Shown: positions 1 through 5,265 of the stretch, one piece after another
Layout: each line of letters opens with the position of its first letter
Numbering within the stretch: the first letter of the stretch is position 1
Source: Euzebyaceae bacterium
GTDB taxonomy: Bacteria > Actinomycetota > Nitriliruptoria > Euzebyales > Egibacteraceae
Reading direction: 5' to 3'
Length of the DNA stretch: 8,717 nt
Assembly (NCBI GenBank): GCA_013696915.1
Contig: JACCXR010000277.1
Location: forward strand, 1-8,717
Program-made: the position numbers and the translations under genes
Notes under the pieces: generated by a model
The model's input: the letters and a program-made list of their open reading frames with translations, nothing else
Databases searched by the model: none
What the model was told of the DNA's origin: nothing

Positions 1-979
1 GCACCCGACGGGGCTCGCCGGCCTGTTTCTCGTAGTGCGGCGGCCATGGCGCGTCGGCGAGCCCGGCGGCCTCGTGCTCGGCGGCGAGCTCCAGCAGCGG
101 CACGAGCGAGCCGGCGGCCTCGTCGATGCCCGCGCCGACGTCGCCCAGCCGCGCGCACCGGTCCGGGACGGTGTCGATCGTGAACGCCTCCGGCCGGCAG
201 TCGGGCACCTCGTCCCACGTCAGCGGGGTGGACACGCGCGCGTCCGGGGTCGGCCGCACCGAGTAGGCGGAGGCGACCGTGCGGTCCTTGGCGTTCTGGT
301 TGTAGTCGAGGAACACGCCGTGGCGCTCCTCCTTCCACCAGCGGCTGGTGGCCGCGTCCGGCGCTCTGCGCTCGACCTCCCGGGCCAGGGCGACCGCGGC
401 GCGGCGGACCTCGGGGAACGTCCAACGCGGCTCGATCCGGCAGTAGACGTGCAGCCCGCGGGACCCCGACGTCTTCGGCCAGCCGGTCAGTCCGAAGTCG
501 CTCAGGACCTGCCCGGTGACGAGCGCGACCTCGAGGATCTGCGACCACGGCACCCCCGGGACGGGGTCGAGGTCGACCCGCAGCTCGTCGGGGTGGTCGA
601 GGTCGTCCGCCCGCACCGGATGCGGGTTCAGGTCGATGCAGCCGAGGTTGACGACCCACACGAGCTGGGCGGCGTCGCTCACGACGACCTCGTCCGCGGT
701 CCGGCCGGACGGGAAGCTCAGCGTGGCCGTGCGGATCCAGTCCGGCCGCGACTCCGGGGCCCGCTTCTGGAAGAAGAACTCGCCCTCGGCCCCGTGAACG
801 AACCGCTTCAGCGCCATCGGCCGGTCGGCGACCCCGCGCACCGCCCCGTCGGCGACCGCGAGGTAGTAGCGCACCAGGTCCATCTTCGTGTGCCCGCTCC
901 GGGGGAAGAACACCTTGTCGGGGTTGCTGACCGTCACCGGTTGGCCGGCGACCTCGAGCACCTCCTTGCGGGCAGCCAT
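1..979 (-). CDS. ligD: LigD-type DNA polymerase/primase domain protein (Pol domain), 3'-partial
   Basis: Reading the minus strand from ATG at 979 gives 326 codons with no stop before the window edge. The protein matches the archaeo-eukaryotic-primase-like polymerase domain of bacterial LigD, which fills gaps and adds (ribo)nucleotides during Ku-dependent end joining. Visible family motifs are the metal-binding DLD at residues 136-138 (in VDLDP), SGSRGLHVY at 171-179, and the block DYNQNAKDRTVASAYSVRP at 225-243. The open frame ends in PPHYEKQAGEPRRV, which resembles the usual C-terminus of stand-alone Pol-domain proteins, so probably only a short tail is missing. No ligase or nuclease domain precedes it, so it is a split LigD, though a fusion beyond the edge cannot be excluded. 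No Ku gene is in the window. The start has no Shine-Dalgarno, but a TATCGT hexamer lies 6 nt upstream, which fits a leaderless mRNA. Confidence 0.93.
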   Translation of the reverse strand, partial: MAARKEVLEVAGQPVTVSNPDKVFFPRSGHTKMDLVRYYLAVADGAVRGVADRPMALKRFVHGAEGEFFFQKRAPESRPDWIRTATLSFPSGRTADEVVVSDAAQLVWVVNLGCIDLNPHPVRADDLDHPDELRVDLDPVPGVPWSQILEVALVTGQVLSDFGLTGWPKTSGSRGLHVYCRIEPRWTFPEVRRAAVALAREVERRAPDAATSRWWKEERHGVFLDYNQNAKDRTVASAYSVRPTPDARVSTPLTWDEVPDCRPEAFTIDTVPDRCARLGDVGAGIDEAAGSLVPLLELAAEHEAAGLADAPWPPHYEKQAGEPRRV

Positions 980-985
980 CCCAGC

Positions 986-991
986 ACGATA
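986..991 (-). promoter_or_regulatory. -10-like hexamer TATCGT, leaderless start of ligD
   Basis: On the minus strand TATCGT is followed by exactly 6 nt and then the ATG of the LigD-Pol gene. That spacing would place transcription initiation at or next to the A of ATG. There is no AGGAGG-like sequence between them. The -35 region is not recognisable. Inference from position and from similar hexamers elsewhere in the window. Confidence 0.45.
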
Positions 992-1007
992 CCGACCCCC
1001 GCCGGGC

Positions 1008-1013
1008 TAGACT
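1008..1013 (+). promoter_or_regulatory. -10-like hexamer TAGACT upstream of the CPIC protein gene
   Basis: TAGACT sits 9 nt before the ATG at 1023 inside the 43-bp divergent gap, with no Shine-Dalgarno between. This suggests a leaderless or near-leaderless transcript. The same hexamer occurs upstream of plsC (7644-7649). Any -35 element would overlap the start of the divergent ligD gene. Confidence 0.4.
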
Positions 1014-1022
1014 GCCGCCCTG

Positions 1023-1271
1023 ATGGACGCCGACGCGCCCCACGCCGCCGGGGCCGGCGGTGCCGAATGCCTCCTCTGCCCGATCTGTGCACTGCTGCAG
1101 GCATTGACGAGCGCCCGGCCGGAGACGACGCAGCACCTCCTCGCCGCCGGCCGCGAGCTGGCGTTGGCCCTGAAGTCCATCCTCGAGTCGCAGGCGGAGG
1201 CGTACGACCGCGCGGCGGCGAAGACGGCTGCCGGCGGCGACGGGGGCCTGCAGCGGATCCGCATCGACTGA
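1023..1271 (+). CDS. Small CPIC-motif helical protein, function unknown
   Basis: An 82-residue protein. After a short Ala/Gly-rich start it has ECLLCPICALL (residues 15-25), giving a CxxCPxC cysteine cluster. A predicted amphipathic helical stretch follows (about 26-64: PETTQHLL, GRELALALKSILESQ), then a Gly/Ala linker and the terminal LQRIRID. The pattern of Cys-x-x-Cys-Pro-x-Cys, then a helix with PExxxHL, then a C-terminal RI-D motif resembles small conserved actinobacterial proteins often encoded near ROK glucokinases. I recognise the pattern, not a function. The cysteines could bind a metal or form a redox pair, but that is inference. The start is the first ATG after a TAGACT -10-like element. 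The gene is divergent from ligD and is followed after 70 bp by the baeRF-like gene on the same strand. Confidence 0.75.
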   Translation: MDADAPHAAGAGGAECLLCPICALLQALTSARPETTQHLLAAGRELALALKSILESQAEAYDRAAAKTAAGGDGGLQRIRID

Positions 1272-1282
1272 CGGCGAACCGC

Positions 1283-1313
1283 TTGGTTGAGCCGTCGGCG
1301 AATCGGCTAGCGT
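1283..1313 (+). promoter_or_regulatory. Putative promoter of the baeRF-like gene (TAGCGT -10)
   Basis: TAGCGT at 1308-1313 is a good -10 match to the other hexamers in this window. Possible -35 elements are TTGGTT at 1283-1288 (19-nt spacer) or TTGAGC at 1287-1292 (15-nt spacer); neither spacing is ideal. A Shine-Dalgarno AGGAG follows at 1331-1335, so this transcript would have a short leader. Confidence 0.4.
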
Positions 1314-1341
1314 GCGGCCGAGGACGACGAAGGAGCCATGC

Positions 1342-2460
1342 GTGGACGTGACCCGTGCAGACATCCGCAAGCTCGTGGACCGCCCGCCGACCGACGCTCC
1401 CGTGACGAGCGTCTACCTCAACACCGACGGCGCGCGCTTCCCCCGGCCGGTGGACTACGAGGCCCGGCTCGACGGGCTGCTGCGGGAGGTCCGGCGCGCC
1501 GCCGACGCCCTGCCGCCCGAACGCCGGGAGGCGGTGCACGCCGACGCCGAGGCGATCGCGCGGTGGGTGCGCCAGGAGTTCGAACGCGGCGACGTCCGCG
1601 GGATCGGCGTGTTCTGCTCGGCCGGGGAGGTCTTCGAGACGGTCGAGGTCGCCATCGGCGTCCGCAACGTCTCCCGGGTCAACGACACCCCCTACGTCGT
1701 GCCGCTGGAAGCGCTGCTCGGCCGCTCGCACCACATCGGGCTGGTCGTGATCGAGCGCGACAAGGCCCGCATCGTGCGCTACCGCCTGGGCCGGGCCGAG
1801 GAGTGGTTCGGCCTCGAATCCGACGTGCACGGGCAGCACGGCCAGGGCGGGTGGTCGCAGCTCCGCTACTCGAAGAACATCGAGCACGAGGTCCTCCAGC
1901 ACTACAAGGAGGCCGGCGAGATCCTGCGGAAGGCCCACGAGGACGAGCCGTTCGACGCCCTCCTGCTCGCAGGGCCGCACGCCGAGGTCATCGAGTTCTC
2001 ACGCACGCTGCACCCGTACCTCGAGAAGATCGTCCACGGCGAGCCGATGAGCCTGCCGCCCGCCGCCGGGCTCGACGAGCTGAAGGAGCGCTTCCGCGAC
2101 GTCGAGCAGCGCCTGGTCAGCGGCCGGCGTGCCGAGCTGCTCGGCCGGCTCGCCGCCGCGCAGGGGCAGGCCGAGAAGGCCGCCCGCGGCATCCGCCACG
2201 TTGTCCAGGCCGTGAACGAGAAGCGGATCGAGGTGCTCTTCGTGGTCGAGGGCGCCGGGGTCCCCGGCTACCGGAGCTCCACCGGTGCGCTGGCCCTCCA
2301 CGAGGAGGAGGCGGCCGCCTACGGCGGCACCGTCCACGCCGTCGACGACCTGATCGACGAGATCATCGAGGAGGCCGTCCGCTCCGGCGCCCACATCGAG
2401 CTGTTCCGCGACGAGGTCCGCCTGGACGGTCATCCGGTGACGGCCCTGCTGCGCTTCTAG
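1342..2460 (+). CDS. Bacterial archaeo-eukaryotic release factor-like protein (baeRF / Vms1-like)
   Basis: A 372-residue protein related to the eRF1/Vms1 superfamily, often annotated as a 'peptide chain release factor 1' or 'Vms1/Ankzf1 family peptidyl-tRNA hydrolase'. The central domain has the superfamily signature QGGWSQLRYSKNIEHEV, with the GWSQ loop at about residues 170-173; the Gln is the expected catalytic or tRNA-end-contacting residue. The N-terminal part has the baeRF-type opening with a VTSVYLNTD strand. The C-terminal part has an L7Ae/eRF1-domain-3-like strand pattern (IEVLFVVEGAGVPGY, GTVHAVDDLIDEIIEEA). Proposed role: hydrolysis of stalled peptidyl-tRNA or a related ribosome-rescue or stress role; for bacterial members this is largely inferred. 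GTG at 1342 is chosen because AGGAG ends 6 nt before it; the overlapping ATG at 1338 is in another frame. The glucokinase gene follows after 56 bp and may be co-transcribed. Confidence 0.85.
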   Translation: MDVTRADIRKLVDRPPTDAPVTSVYLNTDGARFPRPVDYEARLDGLLREVRRAADALPPERREAVHADAEAIARWVRQEFERGDVRGIGVFCSAGEVFETVEVAIGVRNVSRVNDTPYVVPLEALLGRSHHIGLVVIERDKARIVRYRLGRAEEWFGLESDVHGQHGQGGWSQLRYSKNIEHEVLQHYKEAGEILRKAHEDEPFDALLLAGPHAEVIEFSRTLHPYLEKIVHGEPMSLPPAAGLDELKERFRDVEQRLVSGRRAELLGRLAAAQGQAEKAARGIRHVVQAVNEKRIEVLFVVEGAGVPGYRSSTGALALHEEEAAAYGGTVHAVDDLIDEIIEEAVRSGAHIELFRDEVRLDGHPVTALLRF

Positions 2461-2516
2461 CCCATGGCCGCCCGTGATTTGCCCGTACCCCGCCGTGCCG
2501 GGAGCTAAGGAACGTC

Positions 2517-3479
2517 ATGCCGCCGGTGGGTCTCGCCGTCGGGGTCGACGTTGGGGGCACGAAGGTCGCCGCCGGCCTGGTGGCGGCCGACGGCAGCGTG
2601 CTGTCGCGCACCCGGCGCCAGACCCCCGCAGACGACGCCCGGGCCGTCGTGGACCTGATCGCCGAACTTGCGGTGGAGCTCGCCGAGGCACAGGGCGTGC
2701 GGGGAGTCCCAGTTGGGGTGGGGATCCCCGGGCTGGTCGACCGGGACGGCGTCGCCCGGTACCTCCCGAACGTCGCCCTGCGCAATCATCCGCTGCGCGC
2801 GGAGCTCGCCGGCCGGCTCGGGGTGGCCGTCACGGTCGACAACGACGCGAACGTGGCCGCTTGGGGGGAATACCGCGCGGGGGCCGGGCTGAAGGCGGTC
2901 ACGAGCCTGCTCATGCTCACCCTCGGCACCGGCGTCGGCGGCGGGCTCGTCCAGGAGGACCGGCTGATCAGGGGGGCCGGCGGGCTGGGCGCCGAGTTCG
3001 GCCACATCCTCGTCCGCGAGGGCGGCCGCCAGTGCCCGTGCGGCAACCGCGGTTGCCTGGAGGCCTACGCGAGCGGCACGGCGATCGGCCTGACCGCCGT
3101 CGAGGCGCTGGCGGCGGGGGACGTGCCGGCCGACTCGATGCTGATCGGCGCCACGGCCGTGACCGGCACGTCGGTGACCGTCGCGGCGCACGCGGGCGAC
3201 CGCTTCGGCGCCGACGTGCTCGCGCGGTGCGGCTTCTGGCTGGGCGTCGGCATCGCGTCGCTCGTCAACGCCCTCGACCCTGAGATCGTCGTCCTCGGCG
3301 GAGGTGCTATGGAGGCCGGAGAGCTGATCCTCGCGCCCGCCCGCGACGCCTTCGCCGAGCGGCTGCTCGGCGCGGAGCACCGGATCGCTCCGCCGATCGT
3401 CCGCGCCCAGCTGGGCGACGACGCCGGCATGGTCGGTGCCGCCCTGCGGGCCCTCGACGCCCAGCAGGCGGGCGCCTGA
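2517..3479 (+). CDS. glk: ROK-family glucokinase (EC 2.7.1.2)
   Basis: A 320-residue cytoplasmic sugar kinase that should phosphorylate glucose to glucose-6-phosphate with ATP (or polyphosphate, as in some actinobacterial members). The N-terminal phosphate-binding loop is DVGGTK (residues 11-16). The catalytic region is VDNDANVAAWGE with Asp110 as expected catalytic base. The second ATP-binding motif is LTLGTGVGGG (about 134-143). The ROK signature is GAEFGHI (158-164) followed by CPCGNRGCLEAYAS (173-186), so His163, Cys173, Cys175 and Cys180 form the usual zinc site. Length and motif order are typical and nothing is missing. No N-terminal helix-turn-helix is present, so this is an enzyme rather than a ROK repressor. 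The start ATG has TAAGGAA (2506-2512) just upstream. In high-GC Gram-positives such kinases mediate carbon flux and sometimes glucose repression; substrate preference cannot be read from sequence. Confidence 0.95.
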   Translation: MPPVGLAVGVDVGGTKVAAGLVAADGSVLSRTRRQTPADDARAVVDLIAELAVELAEAQGVRGVPVGVGIPGLVDRDGVARYLPNVALRNHPLRAELAGRLGVAVTVDNDANVAAWGEYRAGAGLKAVTSLLMLTLGTGVGGGLVQEDRLIRGAGGLGAEFGHILVREGGRQCPCGNRGCLEAYASGTAIGLTAVEALAAGDVPADSMLIGATAVTGTSVTVAAHAGDRFGADVLARCGFWLGVGIASLVNALDPEIVVLGGGAMEAGELILAPARDAFAERLLGAEHRIAPPIVRAQLGDDAGMVGAALRALDAQQAGA

Positions 3480-3511
3480 CCTCGCCGTCCCGCGCGCGTG
3501 CCGGGAATCGC

Positions 3512-3517
3512 TACGCT
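3512..3517 (+). promoter_or_regulatory. -10-like hexamer TACGCT upstream of the PLDc_N gene
   Basis: TACGCT lies 25 nt before the ATG at 3543 in the 63-bp gap after glk, followed by a clear Shine-Dalgarno GAAGGGA (3531-3537). It suggests that the membrane protein gene has its own promoter rather than only read-through from glk. No -35 element is recognisable. Confidence 0.35.
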
Positions 3518-3542
3518 GTTCCCCCACGGCGAAGGGACCACC

Positions 3543-3938
3543 ATGCTGTACGGGCTCGTGGCGCTGGCGTTCTTGGCGTTCTGGGTCTACTGCGTGCTGG
3601 ACGTCGTCGCGGCGGAGGAGTCGCTGGTGCGCGCGTTGCCGCGGACGCTGTGGCTGGTCCTCGTGCTGCTCGTACCGACCATCGGCGGGGCTGCATGGCT
3701 GTTCCTCGGGCGGCCGGAGGGCGTCGCGCCGCCGCCGGATTCCGGGCGGCGCGCCCCGGCGCCCCGATCGAGGGCCTCACACCCGATCGGTCCGGACGAC
3801 TCCGAGGAGTTCCTGCGCCGCCTGGACCGCAGCCGCCACCCGTCGGCCCGCGGCTCCGAAACCGACCGGCTGCAGGCCTGGGAGGCCGACCTGCGCCGGC
3901 GCGAGGACGACCTCCGGCGCCGGGAGGACGGCGACTGA
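3543..3938 (+). CDS. PLDc_N-domain small membrane protein
   Basis: A 131-residue protein with two hydrophobic segments: residues about 1-21 (MLYGLVALAFLAFWVYCVLD) and about 34-57 (LPRTLWLVLVLLVPTIGGAAWLFLG). This is the arrangement of the phospholipase D N-terminal (PLDc_N / PLDNc) domain seen at the front of cardiolipin synthases. No HKD catalytic domain follows. Instead there is a Pro/Arg/Ser-rich linker (about 60-85), a DDSEEFLRRL segment, and a C-terminal charged repeat EADLRRREDDLRRRED likely to form a short coiled coil. Stand-alone proteins with this layout and a WEADLRRRE tail are common in actinobacteria and have no assigned function. ATG 3543 is preferred over an upstream in-frame GTG at 3498 because GAAGGGA precedes it and the hydrophobic helix starts at once. 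Confidence 0.85.
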   Translation: MLYGLVALAFLAFWVYCVLDVVAAEESLVRALPRTLWLVLVLLVPTIGGAAWLFLGRPEGVAPPPDSGRRAPAPRSRASHPIGPDDSEEFLRRLDRSRHPSARGSETDRLQAWEADLRRREDDLRRREDGD

Positions 3939-3948
3939 ACGCCGGTGT

Positions 3949-3964
3949 GGCCGGGCACCCGGCC
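3949..3964 (+). terminator. Possible G+C-rich hairpin after the PLDc_N gene
   Basis: GGCCGG and CCGGCC can pair around a very short loop, starting 10 nt after the TGA of the PLDc_N gene. There is no U-tract, as is common in high-GC actinobacteria. In DNA of this composition short G+C hairpins arise by chance, so this is only a weak terminator candidate. Confidence 0.25.
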
Positions 3965-4002
3965 CTGGGGGTCGATCCCAGCGTCACGGCAACGTCGCGG
4001 CA

Positions 4003-4046
4003 ACCCTTCGAAGGGTAGACGCTATGGTTGGCGTCTACCCTTCGAA
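4003..4046. repeat. Perfect 16-bp inverted repeat with 8-nt loop
   Basis: TTCGAAGGGTAGACGC at 4007-4022 and its exact reverse complement GCGTCTACCCTTCGAA at 4031-4046 are separated by TATGGTTG. The left arm also completes a 12-bp palindrome CCCTTCGAAGGG (4004-4015). ACCCTTCGAA occurs as a direct repeat at 4003-4012 and 4037-4046, 34 bp apart. The arms are less G+C-rich than the flanks. The loop holds a TATGGT (-10-like, + strand), and TAGCGT reads on the minus strand at 4024-4019. It could be an operator for a dimeric or tetrameric regulator, an RNA hairpin (terminator or leader) or a remnant of a small repeat element. The sequence alone does not decide. Confidence 0.8.
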
Positions 4047-4104
4047 CGTTGAGGGGGGCCGGGACGAATTCGCACCGGCGTGATCCCTGCGGCCGGCCGT
4101 AAGG

Positions 4105-4110
4105 TAGGGT
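4105..4110 (+). promoter_or_regulatory. -10-like hexamer TAGGGT upstream of the ABM gene
   Basis: TAGGGT in the context GTAAGGTAGGGTGCCGC lies 61 nt upstream of ATG 4172 and would give a leader of about 55 nt. The leader contains a tandem pair of 10-bp units GACCCGCGCA/GACCCGCGCC (4126-4145) and the Shine-Dalgarno GAAAGGA (4159-4165). No riboswitch structure is recognised. Confidence 0.35.
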
Positions 4111-4171
4111 GCCGCAATTCCCGGCGACCCGCGCAGACCCGCGCCGTCGGCCGCTCCCGAAAGGACAGTTG

Positions 4172-4486
4172 ATGGTCTCTGTCGGCCTGCTCGTCCGCCT
4201 CGAGGCCAAGCCGGGGAGGGAGGCGGACGTCGAGGCCTTCCTCCGGGGAGGGTTGCCGATCGTCGAGGGTGAGCCCGCGACGACCGCGTGGTTCGCGCTG
4301 CGCCTGGGCCCCTCCACCTTCGGCATCTTCGACGCCTTCCCCGACGACTCCGGTCGGGAGGCGCACCTCTCCGGGCAGGTCGCGGCGGCACTGATGGAGC
4401 AGGCACCCGAACTCCTCGCCGAGCCCCCCACCATCGACAAGGTCGACGTCCTGGCGACCAAGCTCCCGGGTTCCACGCCGGCCTGA
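4172..4486 (+). CDS. Antibiotic biosynthesis monooxygenase (ABM) family protein
   Basis: A 104-residue protein with the small ferredoxin-like alpha+beta fold pattern of the ABM/quinol monooxygenase superfamily: strand VSVGLLVRLEAKPG (2-15), helix EADVEAFLRGGLPIV (17-31), strand TTAWFALRLG (37-46), strand TFGIFDAFPD (49-58), then helices GREAHLSGQVAAAL and MEQAPELL, and a last strand IDKVDVLATK. The internal block LRLGPSTFGIFDAFPD is characteristic of one widespread bacterial subgroup. Family members are usually cofactor-free oxygenases or stress-related dimers; this subgroup's substrate is not known, so the catalytic role is inference. The Shine-Dalgarno GAAAGGA ends 6 nt before ATG 4172; an in-frame TTG immediately upstream (4169) is a less likely start. 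It is convergent with the Uma2 gene across 72 bp, in which I see no clear terminator. Confidence 0.88.
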   Translation: MVSVGLLVRLEAKPGREADVEAFLRGGLPIVEGEPATTAWFALRLGPSTFGIFDAFPDDSGREAHLSGQVAAALMEQAPELLAEPPTIDKVDVLATKLPGSTPA

Positions 4487-4558
4487 TGGCCTGAGGTTCC
4501 CGATCGGTCGTGTCCTCGCCGGTGCGCGTGGGTCGTTCCTGACTCGGTCGAGAGCTGG

Positions 4559-5179
4559 TTATGACGACCAGCCGAGGATCTGGCGGAGGCAGGCGAGGGT
4601 CGACGGCAGCCGGTCCTGCCACTTCCATTCGACGTCGAGCCAGAAGCCCGGGATCACGCTGGAGTCCAGGCGCCCACCAGCCAGCCGCTCCCCGACATAG
4701 GTGCCGCCGGGCTGTAGACGGCGCACGAGCAGCGTCTCGGTCTGCGGGTGCACCAGCCAGATCTCGGGGATAGCGGCCGCCTCGTAGCGCGGCAGCTTCT
4801 CGCGCTCGTCCAGCCCCGGGTCGCCGTCGGAGGCGATCTCGACCACCAGGTCGCCGGGGCCCTCCAGCCGCCGGCTGGTCATGCGGTGACGGTTGGCGTC
4901 GGTGACCACCAGAAGCTCCGGTTCGGGCGACCACTGGGGATCCAGCCGCATCGGGTACCGCGACCCGCGCACGACCGCGCCGCCACGTTCGTCGAGATGC
5001 CCGCTGAACAACGTGAGCAGGAAGCGGAACAGATCCTCGTGGCGTTCCGACGCCGGGCTCATCGCCAGCCTCCCCCCCAGCAGCTCCCAGGGGGAATCCT
5101 CGTCGAGGCCGTCGTAGTAGGCCCGCTCGTGGTCCACAGGCTTGAACAGCACGAACGGCGGCTCCACGTCCAGCTGCAT
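4559..5179 (-). CDS. Uma2-family restriction endonuclease-like protein (DUF820)
   Basis: A 206-residue PD-(D/E)XK-fold protein of the Uma2 family. The family pattern is visible: WELLGGRLAMSPASERHEDL (31-50) with the helix that precedes the core, PEPELLVVTD (85-94), the active-site strand GDLVVEIAS (109-117) with Glu114, DEREKLPRYEAAAIPEIWLVHP (124-145) with Lys128 and the conserved Trp141, and a C-terminal PGFWLDVEWKW. Most Uma2 proteins have PD at the first acidic position; here it is PE (Glu88). Uma2 proteins are abundant in cyanobacteria and actinobacteria, and their biological role remains unclear. The gene lies 86 bp downstream of the cyclodeaminase-like gene on the same strand, but a TACCCT element 9 nt before the ATG and no Shine-Dalgarno suggest its own leaderless promoter. 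Confidence 0.9.
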   Translation of the reverse strand: MQLDVEPPFVLFKPVDHERAYYDGLDEDSPWELLGGRLAMSPASERHEDLFRFLLTLFSGHLDERGGAVVRGSRYPMRLDPQWSPEPELLVVTDANRHRMTSRRLEGPGDLVVEIASDGDPGLDEREKLPRYEAAAIPEIWLVHPQTETLLVRRLQPGGTYVGERLAGGRLDSSVIPGFWLDVEWKWQDRLPSTLACLRQILGWSS

Positions 5180-5188
5180 ATGCCCAGG

Positions 5189-5194
5189 AGGGTA
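5189..5194 (-). promoter_or_regulatory. -10-like hexamer TACCCT upstream of the Uma2 gene
   Basis: On the minus strand TACCCT is followed by 9 nt and the ATG at 5179. The intervening bases are pyrimidine-rich on the coding strand and offer no ribosome-binding site, so a leaderless start is plausible. Confidence 0.35.
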
Positions 5195-5265
5195 CGCCGG
5201 CGGACTGCTCGGTGCCGACCGCCGCGCGCCTGAGCCCCGGCCACGGGGGGCGGGGGGCGGCGGCG

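Noticed and set aside
35..1351. 438-codon open frame on the + strand
   Set aside because: It mirrors the LigD-Pol gene on the opposite strand codon for codon. Its protein is low-complexity Arg/Val/Asp-rich with no domain, whereas the antisense reading carries all LigD-Pol motifs.
1338..2477. Open frame starting at ATG 1338 with Arg-rich product
   Set aside because: It is the +2 shadow of the baeRF-like gene. The product is low-complexity Arg/Pro/Gly, while the GTG 1342 frame gives a clear family protein with correct Shine-Dalgarno spacing.
4001..4049. tRNA-like T-arm (CCCTTCGAAGGG and ACCCTTCGAACG)
   Set aside because: TTCGAA resembles a tRNA T-loop, but the flanking stems do not pair as a T-arm and no acceptor, D or anticodon arms can be folded around it. 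The sequence is better explained by the long inverted repeat.
4041..4052. LexA/SOS-box-like half site CGAACGTTGAGG
   Set aside because: The Gram-positive SOS box needs CGAAC-N4-GTTCG symmetry. Only one half is present and the second half is GTTGA at the wrong spacing.
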